From: Amycolatopsis keratiniphila subsp. keratiniphila
Lineage (GTDB): Bacteria > Actinomycetota > Actinomycetes > Mycobacteriales > Pseudonocardiaceae
Reading direction: 5' to 3'
Assembly (NCBI RefSeq): GCF_001620365.2
Contig: NZ_LQMT02000019.1
Location: 74,912-138,911 of the forward strand
DNA: 64,000 nucleotides
The notes beneath the pieces are model-generated. The model saw only the letters and a program-made list of their open reading frames with translations, was not told where the DNA came from and made no database searches. This document shows positions 49,146-58,414 of the stretch, piece by piece. Position numbers and translations under genes: made by a program. Positions within the stretch are counted from its first letter, which is position 1, and every line of letters begins with the position of its first letter.

Positions 49146-50111
49146 TCAGAGGCCGCGTTCCGGGTACCCGACCTCGATCGCGCTGACGTCGTCGAGCGCC
49201 GAGCGGATGGCGGGCGGGAGCGTGATGTCCTCGGCGGTCAGCGAACCGGTCAGCTGACCGGTGTCACGGGCTCCGACCACGGGCGCGACCACTCCGGGCC
49301 GGTCGCGGACCCACGCCAGCGCGACCGCCAGCGGCGAGGTGCCGAGGCCGTCCGCGGCCGTCGCGACCGCCTGCACGATCCGGGCCGCGCGATCGGTCCG
49401 GTGATGTTCGACATAGCCCGCGAAAACACTCGAAGCGCCGCGTGAATCGGCGGGGGTCCCGCTGCGGTACTTGCCGGTGAGCACGCCCCGGCCGAGCGGC
49501 GCCCAGGGCAGGAGCCCGATGCCGTGGTGCTCCGCCGCGGGGACGACTTCGCGATCGACCCCGCGCTCCAGCAGCGAGTACTCGACCTGCGTGGAGACCA
49601 GCGGGGCGACGGCCGAACTGCGGGCCGCGGCGGTCGCCAGCTGCCAGCCCGAGTAGTTGGAGACGCCGACGTAGCGGGCCTTTCCGCTGGTCACGGCGTA
49701 TTCGAGGGCGGCGAGGGTCTCGTCGACCGGCACGGTGGTGTCCCAGGCGTGCAGCTGCCAGAGGTCGATGTGGTCGGTGCCGAGCCGTCGCAGCGAGCCT
49801 TCGAGCGCGCTCAGCAGGGCACCGCGCGAGGCGCCGCCGCCGAACGGGCCGTCGGTGCGGCGGGCGACGGCCTTGGTGGCGAGCACGATGTCGTCCCGGG
49901 GGACCAGGTCGCCGAGCAGCGCGCCGAGGACGCGCTCGCTCTCTCCCTCGCCGTAGATGTCGGCGGTGTCGACCAGGGTGCCCCCGGCGTCGACGAACGC
50001 GACCAGCTGGCTGGCCGCCTCCTCCGAGTCGGTGTCGCCACCCCACGTCATGGTCCCGAGGGCCATCCGCGAGACACGAAGTCCCGACCGGCCGAGCTGT
50101 CGCTTTTCCAC
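49146..50111 (-). CDS. Aldo/keto reductase
   Basis: 321 residues from GTG. Tetrad: Asp and Tyr in DTADIYG, Lys in LATKAV, His in LWQLHAWD. The NADP loop is APLGRGVLTGKYRSG. It resembles the AKR12/13 group of actinobacterial reductases. It stands alone between the lipoprotein operon and the divergent LLM gene. The substrate is unknown. Confidence 0.9.
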   Translation of the reverse strand: MEKRQLGRSGLRVSRMALGTMTWGGDTDSEEAASQLVAFVDAGGTLVDTADIYGEGESERVLGALLGDLVPRDDIVLATKAVARRTDGPFGGGASRGALLSALEGSLRRLGTDHIDLWQLHAWDTTVPVDETLAALEYAVTSGKARYVGVSNYSGWQLATAAARSSAVAPLVSTQVEYSLLERGVDREVVPAAEHHGIGLLPWAPLGRGVLTGKYRSGTPADSRGASSVFAGYVEHHRTDRAARIVQAVATAADGLGTSPLAVALAWVRDRPGVVAPVVGARDTGQLTGSLTAEDITLPPAIRSALDDVSAIEVGYPERGL

Positions 50112-50247
50112 GACGGGCGAGCCTAGCCGGAAGGCAAGTGCGGGTCGCGGAGCAGGTGAGCGTGTCGTGATCGAGTACCACCGTGCGGGTTATCGGCTGT
50201 CAACACCCTGAACGGAGGAGTGACACTCCGATGGATACATTCACGCC

Positions 50248-51294
50248 GTGCGACTCGGACTGAACTTGGGCTATTGGGGCGCGGGGAACGACGCGGCCAA
50301 CCTGGCATTGGCGAAGAAGGCGGACGAACTGGACTACGCGGTCGTCTGGGCCGCGGAGGCCTACGGTTCGGACGCGCCGACGGTGCTCTCATGGGTGGCG
50401 GCGCAGACCTCCCGGATCGACGTGGGCAGCGCGGTGTTTCAGATCCCCGCGCGGACACCGGCGATGACCGCGATGACCGCCGCGACCCTGGACACGCTCT
50501 CCGGCGGCCGGTTCCGCCTCGGCCTCGGTGTTTCCGGCCCGCAGGTCTCCGAGGGCTGGCACGGCGTGAAGTTCGCGTCGCCGCTCGGCCGCACTCGCGA
50601 ATACGTCGAGATCGTCCGCAAGGCGCTGAGCCGCGACCGGGTCCGGTACGACGGCGACCACTTCCAGCTGCCGCTGCCCGGCGGACCAGGCAAGGCACTG
50701 ACCCTGACCGTGCACCCCGTGCGCGAAGAGATCCCCGTGTACCTGGCCGCCATCGGCCCGAAGAACCTCGAACTGACCGGCGAGATCGCGAACGGCTGGC
50801 TGCCGGTGTTCTACTCGCCGGAGCACGCCGGCGAGCAGCTGAAGCTGATCCAGGCCGGTGCGGCGAAGGCCGAGCGCTCCCTCGACGGCTTCGACGTCGT
50901 CCCCACCGTCCCGCTCGTGGTCGGTGAGGACTGGAAGGCCTGCGCCGACGCGGTCCGCGGGTACGCGGCGCTGTACATCGGCGGGATGGGCAGCCGCGAG
51001 AAGAACTTCTACAACCAGCTCGCCTGCCGGATGGGCTTCGAACGCGAAGCGGCCGATGTGCAGCAGAAGTACCTGGGCAAGGACTACGAGGGCGCCATGG
51101 CGGCCGTCCCGCTGGAGTTCATCGACGCGACGTCGCTGCTGGGGCCCAAGGAGCGCATCGCCGAGCGGATGCAGGCCTTCGCGGAGTCCGGCGTCACGAC
51201 GCTGACCGTCGCGCCCGCCATGCCGGATCCCGAGGGCTCCGCACACGCCCTCGAAGTCGCCGCCGAAGCCGTCGAATCGGCCGGTGTCGCCTGA
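50248..51294 (+). CDS. LLM-class F420-dependent oxidoreductase
   Basis: 348 residues. Luciferase-like TIM barrel: MRLGLNLGYWG, VVWAAEAYGSDAP, and RFRLGLGVSGPQVSEGWHG of F420-type enzymes (coenzyme-binding loop). The GTG at 50248 lies 6 nt after TACATT, consistent with a leaderless mRNA. The stop overlaps uppP as TGATG. Its own substrate is not predictable. Confidence 0.88.
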   Translation: MRLGLNLGYWGAGNDAANLALAKKADELDYAVVWAAEAYGSDAPTVLSWVAAQTSRIDVGSAVFQIPARTPAMTAMTAATLDTLSGGRFRLGLGVSGPQVSEGWHGVKFASPLGRTREYVEIVRKALSRDRVRYDGDHFQLPLPGGPGKALTLTVHPVREEIPVYLAAIGPKNLELTGEIANGWLPVFYSPEHAGEQLKLIQAGAAKAERSLDGFDVVPTVPLVVGEDWKACADAVRGYAALYIGGMGSREKNFYNQLACRMGFEREAADVQQKYLGKDYEGAMAAVPLEFIDATSLLGPKERIAERMQAFAESGVTTLTVAPAMPDPEGSAHALEVAAEAVESAGVA

Positions 51295-52133
51295 TGGGAT
51301 GGTTCGAAGCACTGGTCCTCGGACTCGTCCAGGGCCTCACGGAGTTCCTGCCGATCTCGTCCAGCGCGCATCTGCGGATCACCGCGGCGCTCGCCGGCTG
51401 GGACGACCCGGGCGCCGCGTTCACCGCGGTGACCCAGATCGGCACCGAACTCGCGGTCATCCTGTACTTCTCGTCGAAGATCGGGAAGATCCTCCGCGCC
51501 TGGTTCTTCTCGGTCTACAAGAAGGACTGGCGACAGGACCCCGACGCGCGGCTGGGCTGGCTGATCATCGTCGGCTCGCTGCCGATCGTGGTGCTGGGCC
51601 TGCTGCTGCAGGACGCCATCGACGAAACCTTCCGTGACCTGCGGATCACCGCGACCACGCTGATCGTGTTCGGCCTGATCCTCCTGGTGGCCGACCGTAT
51701 CGGGAAGCAGCAGCGCACCCTCGACCACCTGACCGTGCCGCACGGCCTCGGCTTCGGGTTCGCGCAGGCGCTGGCGCTGATCCCGGGTGTCTCGCGCTCC
51801 GGTGGCACCACCAGCGCCGGGCTGCTGCTCGGCTACACCCGCGCCGAAGCGGCTGAATACTCCTTCCTGCTGGCGCTGCCGGCGGTGTTCGGCTCGGGTC
51901 TGTACAAGCTGACCGACATCGGCAAGGACGGCGCACCGGCGCAGTGGGGGCCGACGATCCTGGCGACGCTGGTCGCGTTCGGTGTCGGGTACGCCGTCAT
52001 CGCGTGGCTGATGTCCTACATCAAGACCAAGAGCTTCGTTCCGTTCGTGATCTACCGGCTCGTGCTGGGCGCGCTGCTTTTCGTCCTGATCTTCACCGGT
52101 GTCCTGGACCCGCAGGAGGGCCCGCACCTGTGA
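51294..52133 (+). CDS. uppP: Undecaprenyl-diphosphatase
   Basis: 279 residues, about eight membrane helices. Recycles the lipid carrier for peptidoglycan by hydrolysing undecaprenyl diphosphate. The two conserved regions are EFLPISSSAHLRI near the N-terminus and ALIPGVSRSGGTTSAGLL in the middle; both contain the catalytic Glu/Ser/Arg residues. It is co-translated with the LLM gene. Overproduction in this family gives bacitracin resistance. Confidence 0.96.
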   Translation: MGWFEALVLGLVQGLTEFLPISSSAHLRITAALAGWDDPGAAFTAVTQIGTELAVILYFSSKIGKILRAWFFSVYKKDWRQDPDARLGWLIIVGSLPIVVLGLLLQDAIDETFRDLRITATTLIVFGLILLVADRIGKQQRTLDHLTVPHGLGFGFAQALALIPGVSRSGGTTSAGLLLGYTRAEAAEYSFLLALPAVFGSGLYKLTDIGKDGAPAQWGPTILATLVAFGVGYAVIAWLMSYIKTKSFVPFVIYRLVLGALLFVLIFTGVLDPQEGPHL

Positions 52134-52168
52134 CCCGCGCATTTCGGGAGTGGGCAAAGCACGACACG

Positions 52169-52174
52169 TAGGGT
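52169..52174 (+). promoter_or_regulatory. -10 box for a leaderless phosphatase mRNA
   Basis: TAGGGT lies 7 nt before the GTG at 52182, deciding that start over a GTG at 52173. Confidence 0.55.
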
Positions 52175-52181
52175 GGGCCAC

Positions 52182-52892
52182 GTGAGTACTGTGATCCTTC
52201 TGCGCCACGGCAAGTCCACGGCGAACGGTTCGGGTGTGCTGGCTGGGCGCACGCCCAAGGTCGGCCTGGACGACACCGGCCGGGCGCAGGCGGCCGCGCT
52301 CGTCGAGCGCCTGGCCCCGGTCCCGCTCGCCGAGCTGGTGGTCTCGCCGATGCTCCGCTGCCGCCAGACGGTCGCGAAGCTGGCCGAGGCACGCGGTCTG
52401 GACAAGGTCAAAGAGCCGGGTTTGTCCGAAGTGGACTACGGCGAATGGACCGGGCGCGCGCTCAAGGATCTGGTGAAGGAACCCCTCTGGCGGGTCGTGC
52501 AGGCGCATCCGTCGGCCGCGGTCTTCCCCGGCGGCGAAGGGCTCGCCGAGATGCAGGCGCGGTCGGTCGCGGCCGTTCGCGCGCACGACGCCCGGATCAC
52601 CGAGAAGTACGGCGAAAACGCGGTATGGCTCTTATGCAGTCATGGCGATGTGATCAAGGCGATCCTCGCCGACGCGCTCGGCCAGCATCTCGATTCCTTC
52701 CAGCGGATCGTGGTCGACCCGGCGTCGGTTTCGGTTGTCCGGTACACCGAGACTCGTCCGTTCGTGTTGCGCGTCAACGACAACGGCGGCGACCTGGCCG
52801 GTATCGCCCCACCGTCGCCCAAGGCGAAAGCCAAGCGTGGCAAGGGAAAACCTAGCTCCGACGCGGTGGTGGGCGGTACCACCGGAGCGTGA
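52182..52892 (+). CDS. Histidine phosphatase (phosphoglycerate mutase-like)
   Basis: 236 residues. The RHG motif with phospho-acceptor His is ILLRHGKST; the second His is in CSHGDVIKA. Substrate could be a sugar or nucleotide phosphate. A TTA codon occurs at codon 151 (52632-52634), rare in this GC-rich genome and therefore potentially dependent on the bldA tRNA. The C-terminus is Lys-rich (AKAKRGKGK). Confidence 0.88.
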   Translation: MSTVILLRHGKSTANGSGVLAGRTPKVGLDDTGRAQAAALVERLAPVPLAELVVSPMLRCRQTVAKLAEARGLDKVKEPGLSEVDYGEWTGRALKDLVKEPLWRVVQAHPSAAVFPGGEGLAEMQARSVAAVRAHDARITEKYGENAVWLLCSHGDVIKAILADALGQHLDSFQRIVVDPASVSVVRYTETRPFVLRVNDNGGDLAGIAPPSPKAKAKRGKGKPSSDAVVGGTTGA

Positions 52893-52995
52893 CGACTCCT
52901 CGTCCGCGGTGTCACGCCACGGACGGCATCCACCGGCCCCTCACTGCCCGTAAGGTGGCCTGAACAGCAGATTCGACGACCCGGGAGCAACACCG

Positions 52996-55038
52996 ATGAT
53001 TTCGCAGGACAACCCGTTCGCCGCGCCGAGTGAGCTGCCCTACGCCCTTCCGCCGTTCGACCGGATCGCCGACGAACACTTCCTTCCCGCCTTCGAGGCG
53101 GGTCTCGCCGAGCACGCCGCGGAAATCGAAGAGATCGCCAATTCCGCGGAGCCGCCGACCTTCGAGAACACCATCGTCGCGCTCGAGAAGTCCGGCAGGC
53201 TGCTGTCCCGCGTGTCCAGCGTGTTCTTCAACCTCGCCGGATCGAACGCGAACGACGAGATCCAGCGCGTGCAGGCCGAGATGGCGCCGCGGCTGGCCGC
53301 GCACGCGGACGCCATCAACCTGAACCCCGCGTTGTTCGCCAGGATCAACTCCCTGTTCGAGCGCAAGGACGAACTCGGCCTCGACGGCGAGTCGCTCCGC
53401 CTTCTGGAGCGCCACCACACCGACGTGCGCCGTGCCGGCGCCGGCTTGCCCGAGGCCGACCAGAAGCGCCTGCGCGAGCTGAACGAGCAGCTTTCCACGC
53501 TGTCGACCCGCTTCCAGCAGAACCTGCTCAAGGACACGAACGAGCTCGCCGTGGTCGTCGACGACGTCGCGGAGCTCGCGGGACTGGGCGAGGACGAGAT
53601 CGCCACGGCCGCCGAAACCGCCGGTGAGGAAGGCAAGTACGTCCTCAAGCTGACCTTGCCGACCGCGCAGGCCGCGTTGGCTTCGCTGGAGGACCGTGCG
53701 CTGCGCGAGCGGATCTTCACCGCGTCGGTCTCGCGCGGCAACCGGGGCAACGAGTCCGACAACAACGGGATCGTGGCCGAACTGGTCCGCCTGCGGGCGG
53801 AGCGGGCTGCCGTGCTCGGCTTCCCCGACCACGCTTCGTACGTCATCGAGGACGAGACCGCGAAGACCGCTCAGGCCGCTGTCGGGCTCCTGGAACGTCT
53901 CGCGCCGGTCGCGGTCGCCAACGCCAAGGCGGAGGCCGAAGAACTGCAGCGCTACCTCGAAGCCGACATCCCGGGCGCGATCCTGCGGCCGTGGGACTGG
54001 GCGTTCTACGCCGAGCGCGTGCGCAAGGACCGCTTCGAGGTCGACACCGCCGCGCTGCGCCCGTACTTCGAGCTGAACCGTGTGCTGACCGACGGCGTCT
54101 TCTTCGCCGCGTCGAAGCTGTACGGCCTGGGCTTCACCGAGCGGGAGGATCTGCCGAAGTACCACCCCGAGGTCCGGATCTTCGAGGTCTTCGACGCCGA
54201 CGGCTCGGAGCTCGGCCTGTTCCTGCTCGACTACTACGCCCGCGACTCCAAGCGCGGCGGCGCCTGGATGAACAACTTCGTCGACCAGACGAAGCTCCTG
54301 GGCACCAAGACGGTCGTGGTGAACGTGCTCAACGTCGCCAAGCCGCCGGCGGGCGAGCCGACCCTGCTGACCTTCGACGAGGTCGTCACCGCGTTCCACG
54401 AGTTCGGGCACGCGCTGCACTCGCTGCTTTCGGACGTCGAGTATCCGATGTTCTCCGGCACCAACGTCCCGCGTGACTTCGTCGAGTACCCGTCGCAGGT
54501 CAACGAGATGTGGATGCTGTGGCCCGAGGTCCTGGCCAACTACGCCAAGCACCACGTGACCGGCGAGCCGCTGCCGCAGGAGCAGATCGACAAGCTCCTG
54601 GCCTCCCAGCAGTACGGCGAGGGCTTCTCGACCACCGAGTACCTCGCGGCGTCGCTCCTCGACCAGGCGTGGCACGCGCTGGGCACCGAGGACAACGTCG
54701 ACGACGTCCAGCGGTTCGAGGCCGAGGCGCTGACCAAGGCCGGGGTCGCGCTGGAAGCGGTGCCGCCGCGCTACCGCACCACCTACTTCGCGCACATCTT
54801 CAGCGGCGGCTACAGCGCCGGGTACTACTCCTACATCTGGAGCGAGGTCCTCGACGCGGACACCGTGCAGTGGTTCCGCGAGAACGGAGGGCTCACCAGG
54901 GAGAACGGCGACCACTTCCGCCGCGAACTGCTCGGACGGGGCGGCAGCGTCGACCCGATGGCCGCCTTCCGCGCGTTCCGCGGCCGCGACCCGGAGATCG
55001 AGCCGCTGCTGAAGCGCCGCGGTCTCGCCGGGGCCTGA
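52996..55038 (+). CDS. M3-family oligopeptidase (Dcp/OpdA-like)
   Basis: 680 residues. The zinc-binding motif HEFGHALH lies near residue 470, with the third ligand Glu downstream in the NEMWM segment. The N-terminal helical lid (ELPYALPPFDRIADEHFLPAFE) is typical of dipeptidyl carboxypeptidase/oligopeptidase A. Cytoplasmic, degrades short peptides. It ends at a strong bidirectional terminator. Confidence 0.94.
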   Translation: MISQDNPFAAPSELPYALPPFDRIADEHFLPAFEAGLAEHAAEIEEIANSAEPPTFENTIVALEKSGRLLSRVSSVFFNLAGSNANDEIQRVQAEMAPRLAAHADAINLNPALFARINSLFERKDELGLDGESLRLLERHHTDVRRAGAGLPEADQKRLRELNEQLSTLSTRFQQNLLKDTNELAVVVDDVAELAGLGEDEIATAAETAGEEGKYVLKLTLPTAQAALASLEDRALRERIFTASVSRGNRGNESDNNGIVAELVRLRAERAAVLGFPDHASYVIEDETAKTAQAAVGLLERLAPVAVANAKAEAEELQRYLEADIPGAILRPWDWAFYAERVRKDRFEVDTAALRPYFELNRVLTDGVFFAASKLYGLGFTEREDLPKYHPEVRIFEVFDADGSELGLFLLDYYARDSKRGGAWMNNFVDQTKLLGTKTVVVNVLNVAKPPAGEPTLLTFDEVVTAFHEFGHALHSLLSDVEYPMFSGTNVPRDFVEYPSQVNEMWMLWPEVLANYAKHHVTGEPLPQEQIDKLLASQQYGEGFSTTEYLAASLLDQAWHALGTEDNVDDVQRFEAEALTKAGVALEAVPPRYRTTYFAHIFSGGYSAGYYSYIWSEVLDADTVQWFRENGGLTRENGDHFRRELLGRGGSVDPMAAFRAFRGRDPEIEPLLKRRGLAGA

Positions 55039-55046
55039 CCTCCTGA

Positions 55047-55091
55047 CGGTCTCCCCGCCCGGGCACCCCCAGTGCCCAGGCGGGGAGACCG
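55047..55091. terminator. Bidirectional two-part terminator
   Basis: Outer 13-bp arms (CGGTCTCCCCGCC and its complement) enclose an inner GGGCAC/GTGCCC pair. It separates the convergent M3 peptidase and aminotransferase genes. Confidence 0.82.
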
Positions 55092-55094
55092 CGT

Positions 55095-56318
55095 TCAGGC
55101 GGCGAGTTCGGCGACGGCCGCGGCGACGTCGTCCACTTCCCGCTCGGTGTTGTAGTAGTGCGGGCTCAGCCGCAGGCACCAGTCGACGTCCTTGTCGCCG
55201 AAGTCGAACTGCGCGAACTCCCGGTAGCTGAGCGCCGAGTTGATCCGCCTGGCGTCCATGGCCTCCTTGAAGGGCACGGCTTCCCAGCCCTTGATGGAGA
55301 ACGTCACCAAGGCGCCCAGTTCCGGCCCCCGGTCGAGGACTTCGACGCCCGCGATGGCGCCGAGACCGTCCCGCAGCCTCGCCGCGAGCGCGGGGGTGCG
55401 TCGTGAGATCGCCTCCAGGCCGACCTCACGGGCATACCTCGCCGCGACCGCGCAGCCGAGCACGGTGGCGTAAGGGAATTCCCATTCTTCGAAGCGGGAA
55501 GCCGACTTCGTGGGTTCGTACGCGCCGGGCGCGCTCCAGCGGGCACCGTGCATGTCGATGAACAGCGGCTCGTGCCCGGCTTCGAGGAACCGGTCGGAGA
55601 CGAACAGGAACCCCGAACCGCGCGGACCGCGCAGGAATTTGCGGCACGTCGAGGTGAGCAGGTCGGCGCCGATCTCTGCGACGTCGATGGGGTACTGGCC
55701 GATCGACTGGCAGGCGTCGACCAGGTACAGCAGGTCGAGCTCCCGGCAATGCCGCCCGATTTCGGCGACCGGCTGGACGAGCCCCGAGTTGGTCGGGATG
55801 TGCGTGGCAGCGACCAGTTTCGGTTTCCTCGTACGCATCAGGGCCGCCATGGCCTCGACGTCGACACCGCCCCCACGGGTGTCCGGTGCGTGCACGATCT
55901 CGACGCCGAACCGCTTCCGCAGCGACAGGAACGCGATCTGGTTGGAGATGAAGTCGTTGCGGGTGGTGAGCACGACGTCGCCGGGTTCGAACCGGATCGA
56001 GGAAAGCGCGGTGGAGTAGGCGTGGGTGGCGCTCGCCGCGAAGGCGATGTTGCGGGGCCGCGCGTTGATCAACGCGGCGATTTCGCGGTAGAAGCCCGCG
56101 ACCTGATCCGACCGTGCCGCGGCGGCCTCGTAGCCGCCGATCTCGGCTTCGAGCTTCAGATGATCGAGCATGGCGGCGAGCACCGGCTTCGCCAGGAGCC
56201 CACAGCCCGCGTTGTTGAAGTGGACGACCTTCTCGCTGCCCGGCGTATCGGCCCGCAGAGCGGCGATGTCCAGTAGTGATTCGGTGCGGTTTCCAGTAGC
56301 ACTATCATGGTCTTTCAT
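55095..56318 (-). CDS. Class V PLP-dependent aminotransferase (EgtE/cysteine desulfurase-like)
   Basis: 407 residues. The PLP Lys is in STCRKFLRGPRG and the ring-stacking region in LVDACQSIGQYPID. Resembles the group including selenocysteine lyases, cysteine desulfurases and EgtE. The ATG at 56318 is preferred because TACTAT lies 5 nt upstream on the minus strand; an ATG 15 nt earlier exists. It is divergent from a MocR-type regulator whose start codon shares the same CATG, so it is probably controlled by it. Confidence 0.88.
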   Translation of the reverse strand: MKDHDSATGNRTESLLDIAALRADTPGSEKVVHFNNAGCGLLAKPVLAAMLDHLKLEAEIGGYEAAAARSDQVAGFYREIAALINARPRNIAFAASATHAYSTALSSIRFEPGDVVLTTRNDFISNQIAFLSLRKRFGVEIVHAPDTRGGGVDVEAMAALMRTRKPKLVAATHIPTNSGLVQPVAEIGRHCRELDLLYLVDACQSIGQYPIDVAEIGADLLTSTCRKFLRGPRGSGFLFVSDRFLEAGHEPLFIDMHGARWSAPGAYEPTKSASRFEEWEFPYATVLGCAVAARYAREVGLEAISRRTPALAARLRDGLGAIAGVEVLDRGPELGALVTFSIKGWEAVPFKEAMDARRINSALSYREFAQFDFGDKDVDWCLRLSPHYYNTEREVDDVAAAVAELAA

Positions 56319-56334
56319 GTCGGATAGTAGCACT
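56295..56334. promoter_or_regulatory. Direct AGTAGCACT repeats over divergent leaderless promoters
   Basis: AGTAGCACT occurs at 56295-56303 and 56326-56334, start to start 31 bp. Each abuts or overlaps a -10 box (TATCAT on plus, TACTAT on minus) of one of two divergent leaderless genes. Direct repeats are typical sites for MocR/PdxR-type regulators. Confidence 0.55.
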
Positions 56335-57696
56335 TCCGCACTCGTCCTCCAGTTGCGTTCCCTGATCCGCTCGGCGGCCGCGGGGGACCGGCTGCCCAGT
56401 AGCCGTGAGCTGATCGAGCGCTACCGGGTCGGCCCGGTGACGGTCTCGCGCGCGATCGCTCTGCTGGCGGCCGAGGGTGCCGTCGTGACCCGGCCCGGGA
56501 GCGGGACGTATGTGGCGGCCAGGCCGTCGGTGGCGGAGGGACCACTCGACACGGCTTGGCAGACCGTCGCGCTGACCGACCGCAGCGTCGACACGACGTC
56601 GCTCACCGGTGTCCTCGGTCCGCCGCCGGAGGGCGCGATCCTTCTCGACGGCGGATATCCGCATCGCTCACTGCAGGCGACCCGCTTCCTGAGCGCGGCC
56701 CTCGCACGGGCAGGACGCCGTCCGGATTCCTGGGACCGGGCCCCCGCCGCCGGTCTGGCCGCGTTGAGGTCGGTGTTCGCGGGACCCGCCGGTGCGTCAC
56801 CTGACGACGTCCTGATCACCGCCGGCGGCCAGAGCGGGCTGTCCATGGCGTTCCGGGCGATCGCGGCACCCGGCAGCCCGGTCCTCGTCGAATCGCCGAC
56901 CTATCCGGGAGCACTCGCCGCCGCGCGGGCGGCGGGGCTCCGCCCGGTGCCGGTCCCGATCGACGACGACGGGGTCCGGCCGGATCTGCTGGCCGAGGCG
57001 TTCGCGATGACCGGTGCCCGGCTGTTCTACTGCCAGCCCACCTTTCACAACCCGACCGGGACCGTGCTCACGCCGGAGCACCGCACTCAGGTGCTGGAGG
57101 TGGCGCGCGCGGCGGGCGCCTTCGTGCTGGAGGACGATTTCGCCCGGCACCTCTCGCATGGGGGCACGGCACCGCGTCCGCTGATCGCCGACGATCGCGA
57201 CGGCACGGTCGTCCATCTGACGTCGGTGACCAAAGCCGCCGCGCCGAGCCTCCGGATCGGGGCGCTGATCGCGCGTGGGCCCGTTCTCGACCGGATGAAG
57301 GCCATCCGGAGGGTCGACGACTTCTTCGTCTCCCGTCCGCTGCAGGAGGCGGCCCTCGAACTGCTCAGCGCGCCGTCCTGGGAACGGCACGTGCGGAAGC
57401 TGGGCTCCGAACTGCGGCAGCGGTGCGGAAAAGCGGCCGCGGCGCTGGCCGGGGAATGTCCAGAGTGGACTGTCGCGCGGCTGCCCGAGGGCGGACTCCA
57501 CCTGTGGGTGCGGCTACCGGCGGGGAGTGACACGAACGCGGTCGCCCGCGCGGCGAGGGAGCGGGGAGTCGTGGTCGGGACAGGGGACCGGTTCTTCGCC
57601 GCCGAACCGGCAGGTCCGTTCCTCCGGCTCGGCTTCGCCGCCGCGGCGGACGTCGCCGAACTCGCCGAAGGCATCAGGCGACTGGGAAGCGTATAA
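56317..57696 (+). CDS. MocR-type regulator (GntR HTH fused to aminotransferase domain)
   Basis: 459 residues. GntR winged helix at about 5-75 (SSRELIERYRVGPVTVSRA and TRPGSGTYVA). The aminotransferase domain (about 100-459) has FHNPTGTVL and the PLP Lys in SVTKAAAPSLRIG. Members sense PLP or a substrate and regulate a neighbouring enzyme. The likely target is the divergent class V aminotransferase, from which it is separated by no bases at all. Confidence 0.9.
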   Translation: MSDSSTSALVLQLRSLIRSAAAGDRLPSSRELIERYRVGPVTVSRAIALLAAEGAVVTRPGSGTYVAARPSVAEGPLDTAWQTVALTDRSVDTTSLTGVLGPPPEGAILLDGGYPHRSLQATRFLSAALARAGRRPDSWDRAPAAGLAALRSVFAGPAGASPDDVLITAGGQSGLSMAFRAIAAPGSPVLVESPTYPGALAAARAAGLRPVPVPIDDDGVRPDLLAEAFAMTGARLFYCQPTFHNPTGTVLTPEHRTQVLEVARAAGAFVLEDDFARHLSHGGTAPRPLIADDRDGTVVHLTSVTKAAAPSLRIGALIARGPVLDRMKAIRRVDDFFVSRPLQEAALELLSAPSWERHVRKLGSELRQRCGKAAAALAGECPEWTVARLPEGGLHLWVRLPAGSDTNAVARAARERGVVVGTGDRFFAAEPAGPFLRLGFAAAADVAELAEGIRRLGSV

Positions 57697-57706
57697 CGAC
57701 CTATAC
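57691..57706. promoter_or_regulatory. GTATAACG-N2-CTATAC site 2
   Basis: GTATAACGACCTATAC. It contains the MocR TAA stop and lies in the convergent gap with PAP2. It shares 14 of 16 bases with 26303 and 15 of 16 with 61167. Confidence 0.5.
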
Positions 57707-57714
57707 GGCGTGGC

Positions 57715-58344
57715 TCAGATCAAAACAGCGTCAAGCAATAGATAAACACCACCGCCAAGGACGACACCCGCGGCCATTCCGGCCGTGACCTCGGCTTTGG
57801 TGTGATCACCGAGCTCGACGCGGGACCAGCAGACCCAGGCGACGCCGAGGAAGACCAGTGCGAGCCAGGGGCCGTAGACGCGGATCAGCATCACGGCCGC
57901 ACCCGCCGCCACCATCGCGTGCATCGAGATCTTGAACTCGAGGCCGAAGGTGATCGCGAGCGCGGCGACCAGGCAGACGAGCTCGGCGGCCGCGAGCGCG
58001 ATCATCTGGTGCGGGGCACCGCCGGCGATCAGGCCGACGAAGCCGGCGGTCAGCGAGCCGATGCAGACCGCGAACGGGACGAGCCGTCCGGCGCGATCGG
58101 TGACATGGTGGCTGTCCCACTTGCCCTTCCTGGCGCCGCGCACGATCACGGCCATCGGGATCAGCGAGCCGGTGACGCCGACGACGAGACCCCAGAGCAC
58201 CGTCTCGCCGACGTGATATCCGGTGACCTTCCAGGCGACGATCAGCGGGAGGCCGAGCACCCAGACCCAAGGAGCGAGCACCTCGGTCGCGATCCGCGCG
58301 AGACGTCGGCGGGACCCGGGGGCTTCCGTGGTCTGGGTCGGCAT
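57715..58344 (-). CDS. PAP2-like membrane phosphatase
   Basis: 209 residues with about five to six membrane helices. KISMHAMVAAGA stands at the position of the PSGH motif (Gly replaced by Met), and WSRVELGDHTKAEVTAGM at SR-x5-H-x3-D, with Glu for Asp. The KX6RP motif is not clear. It may dephosphorylate an isoprenoid or phospholipid at the membrane. Confidence 0.72.
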   Translation of the reverse strand: MPTQTTEAPGSRRRLARIATEVLAPWVWVLGLPLIVAWKVTGYHVGETVLWGLVVGVTGSLIPMAVIVRGARKGKWDSHHVTDRAGRLVPFAVCIGSLTAGFVGLIAGGAPHQMIALAAAELVCLVAALAITFGLEFKISMHAMVAAGAAVMLIRVYGPWLALVFLGVAWVCWSRVELGDHTKAEVTAGMAAGVVLGGGVYLLLDAVLI

Positions 58345-58414
58345 CGCGCGTGGTCTCCTCGGGAATCGTGGCCGGAGCGGCTCCTGCCGGACTCGCGCCC
58401 GGCAGGAGCGGTGA

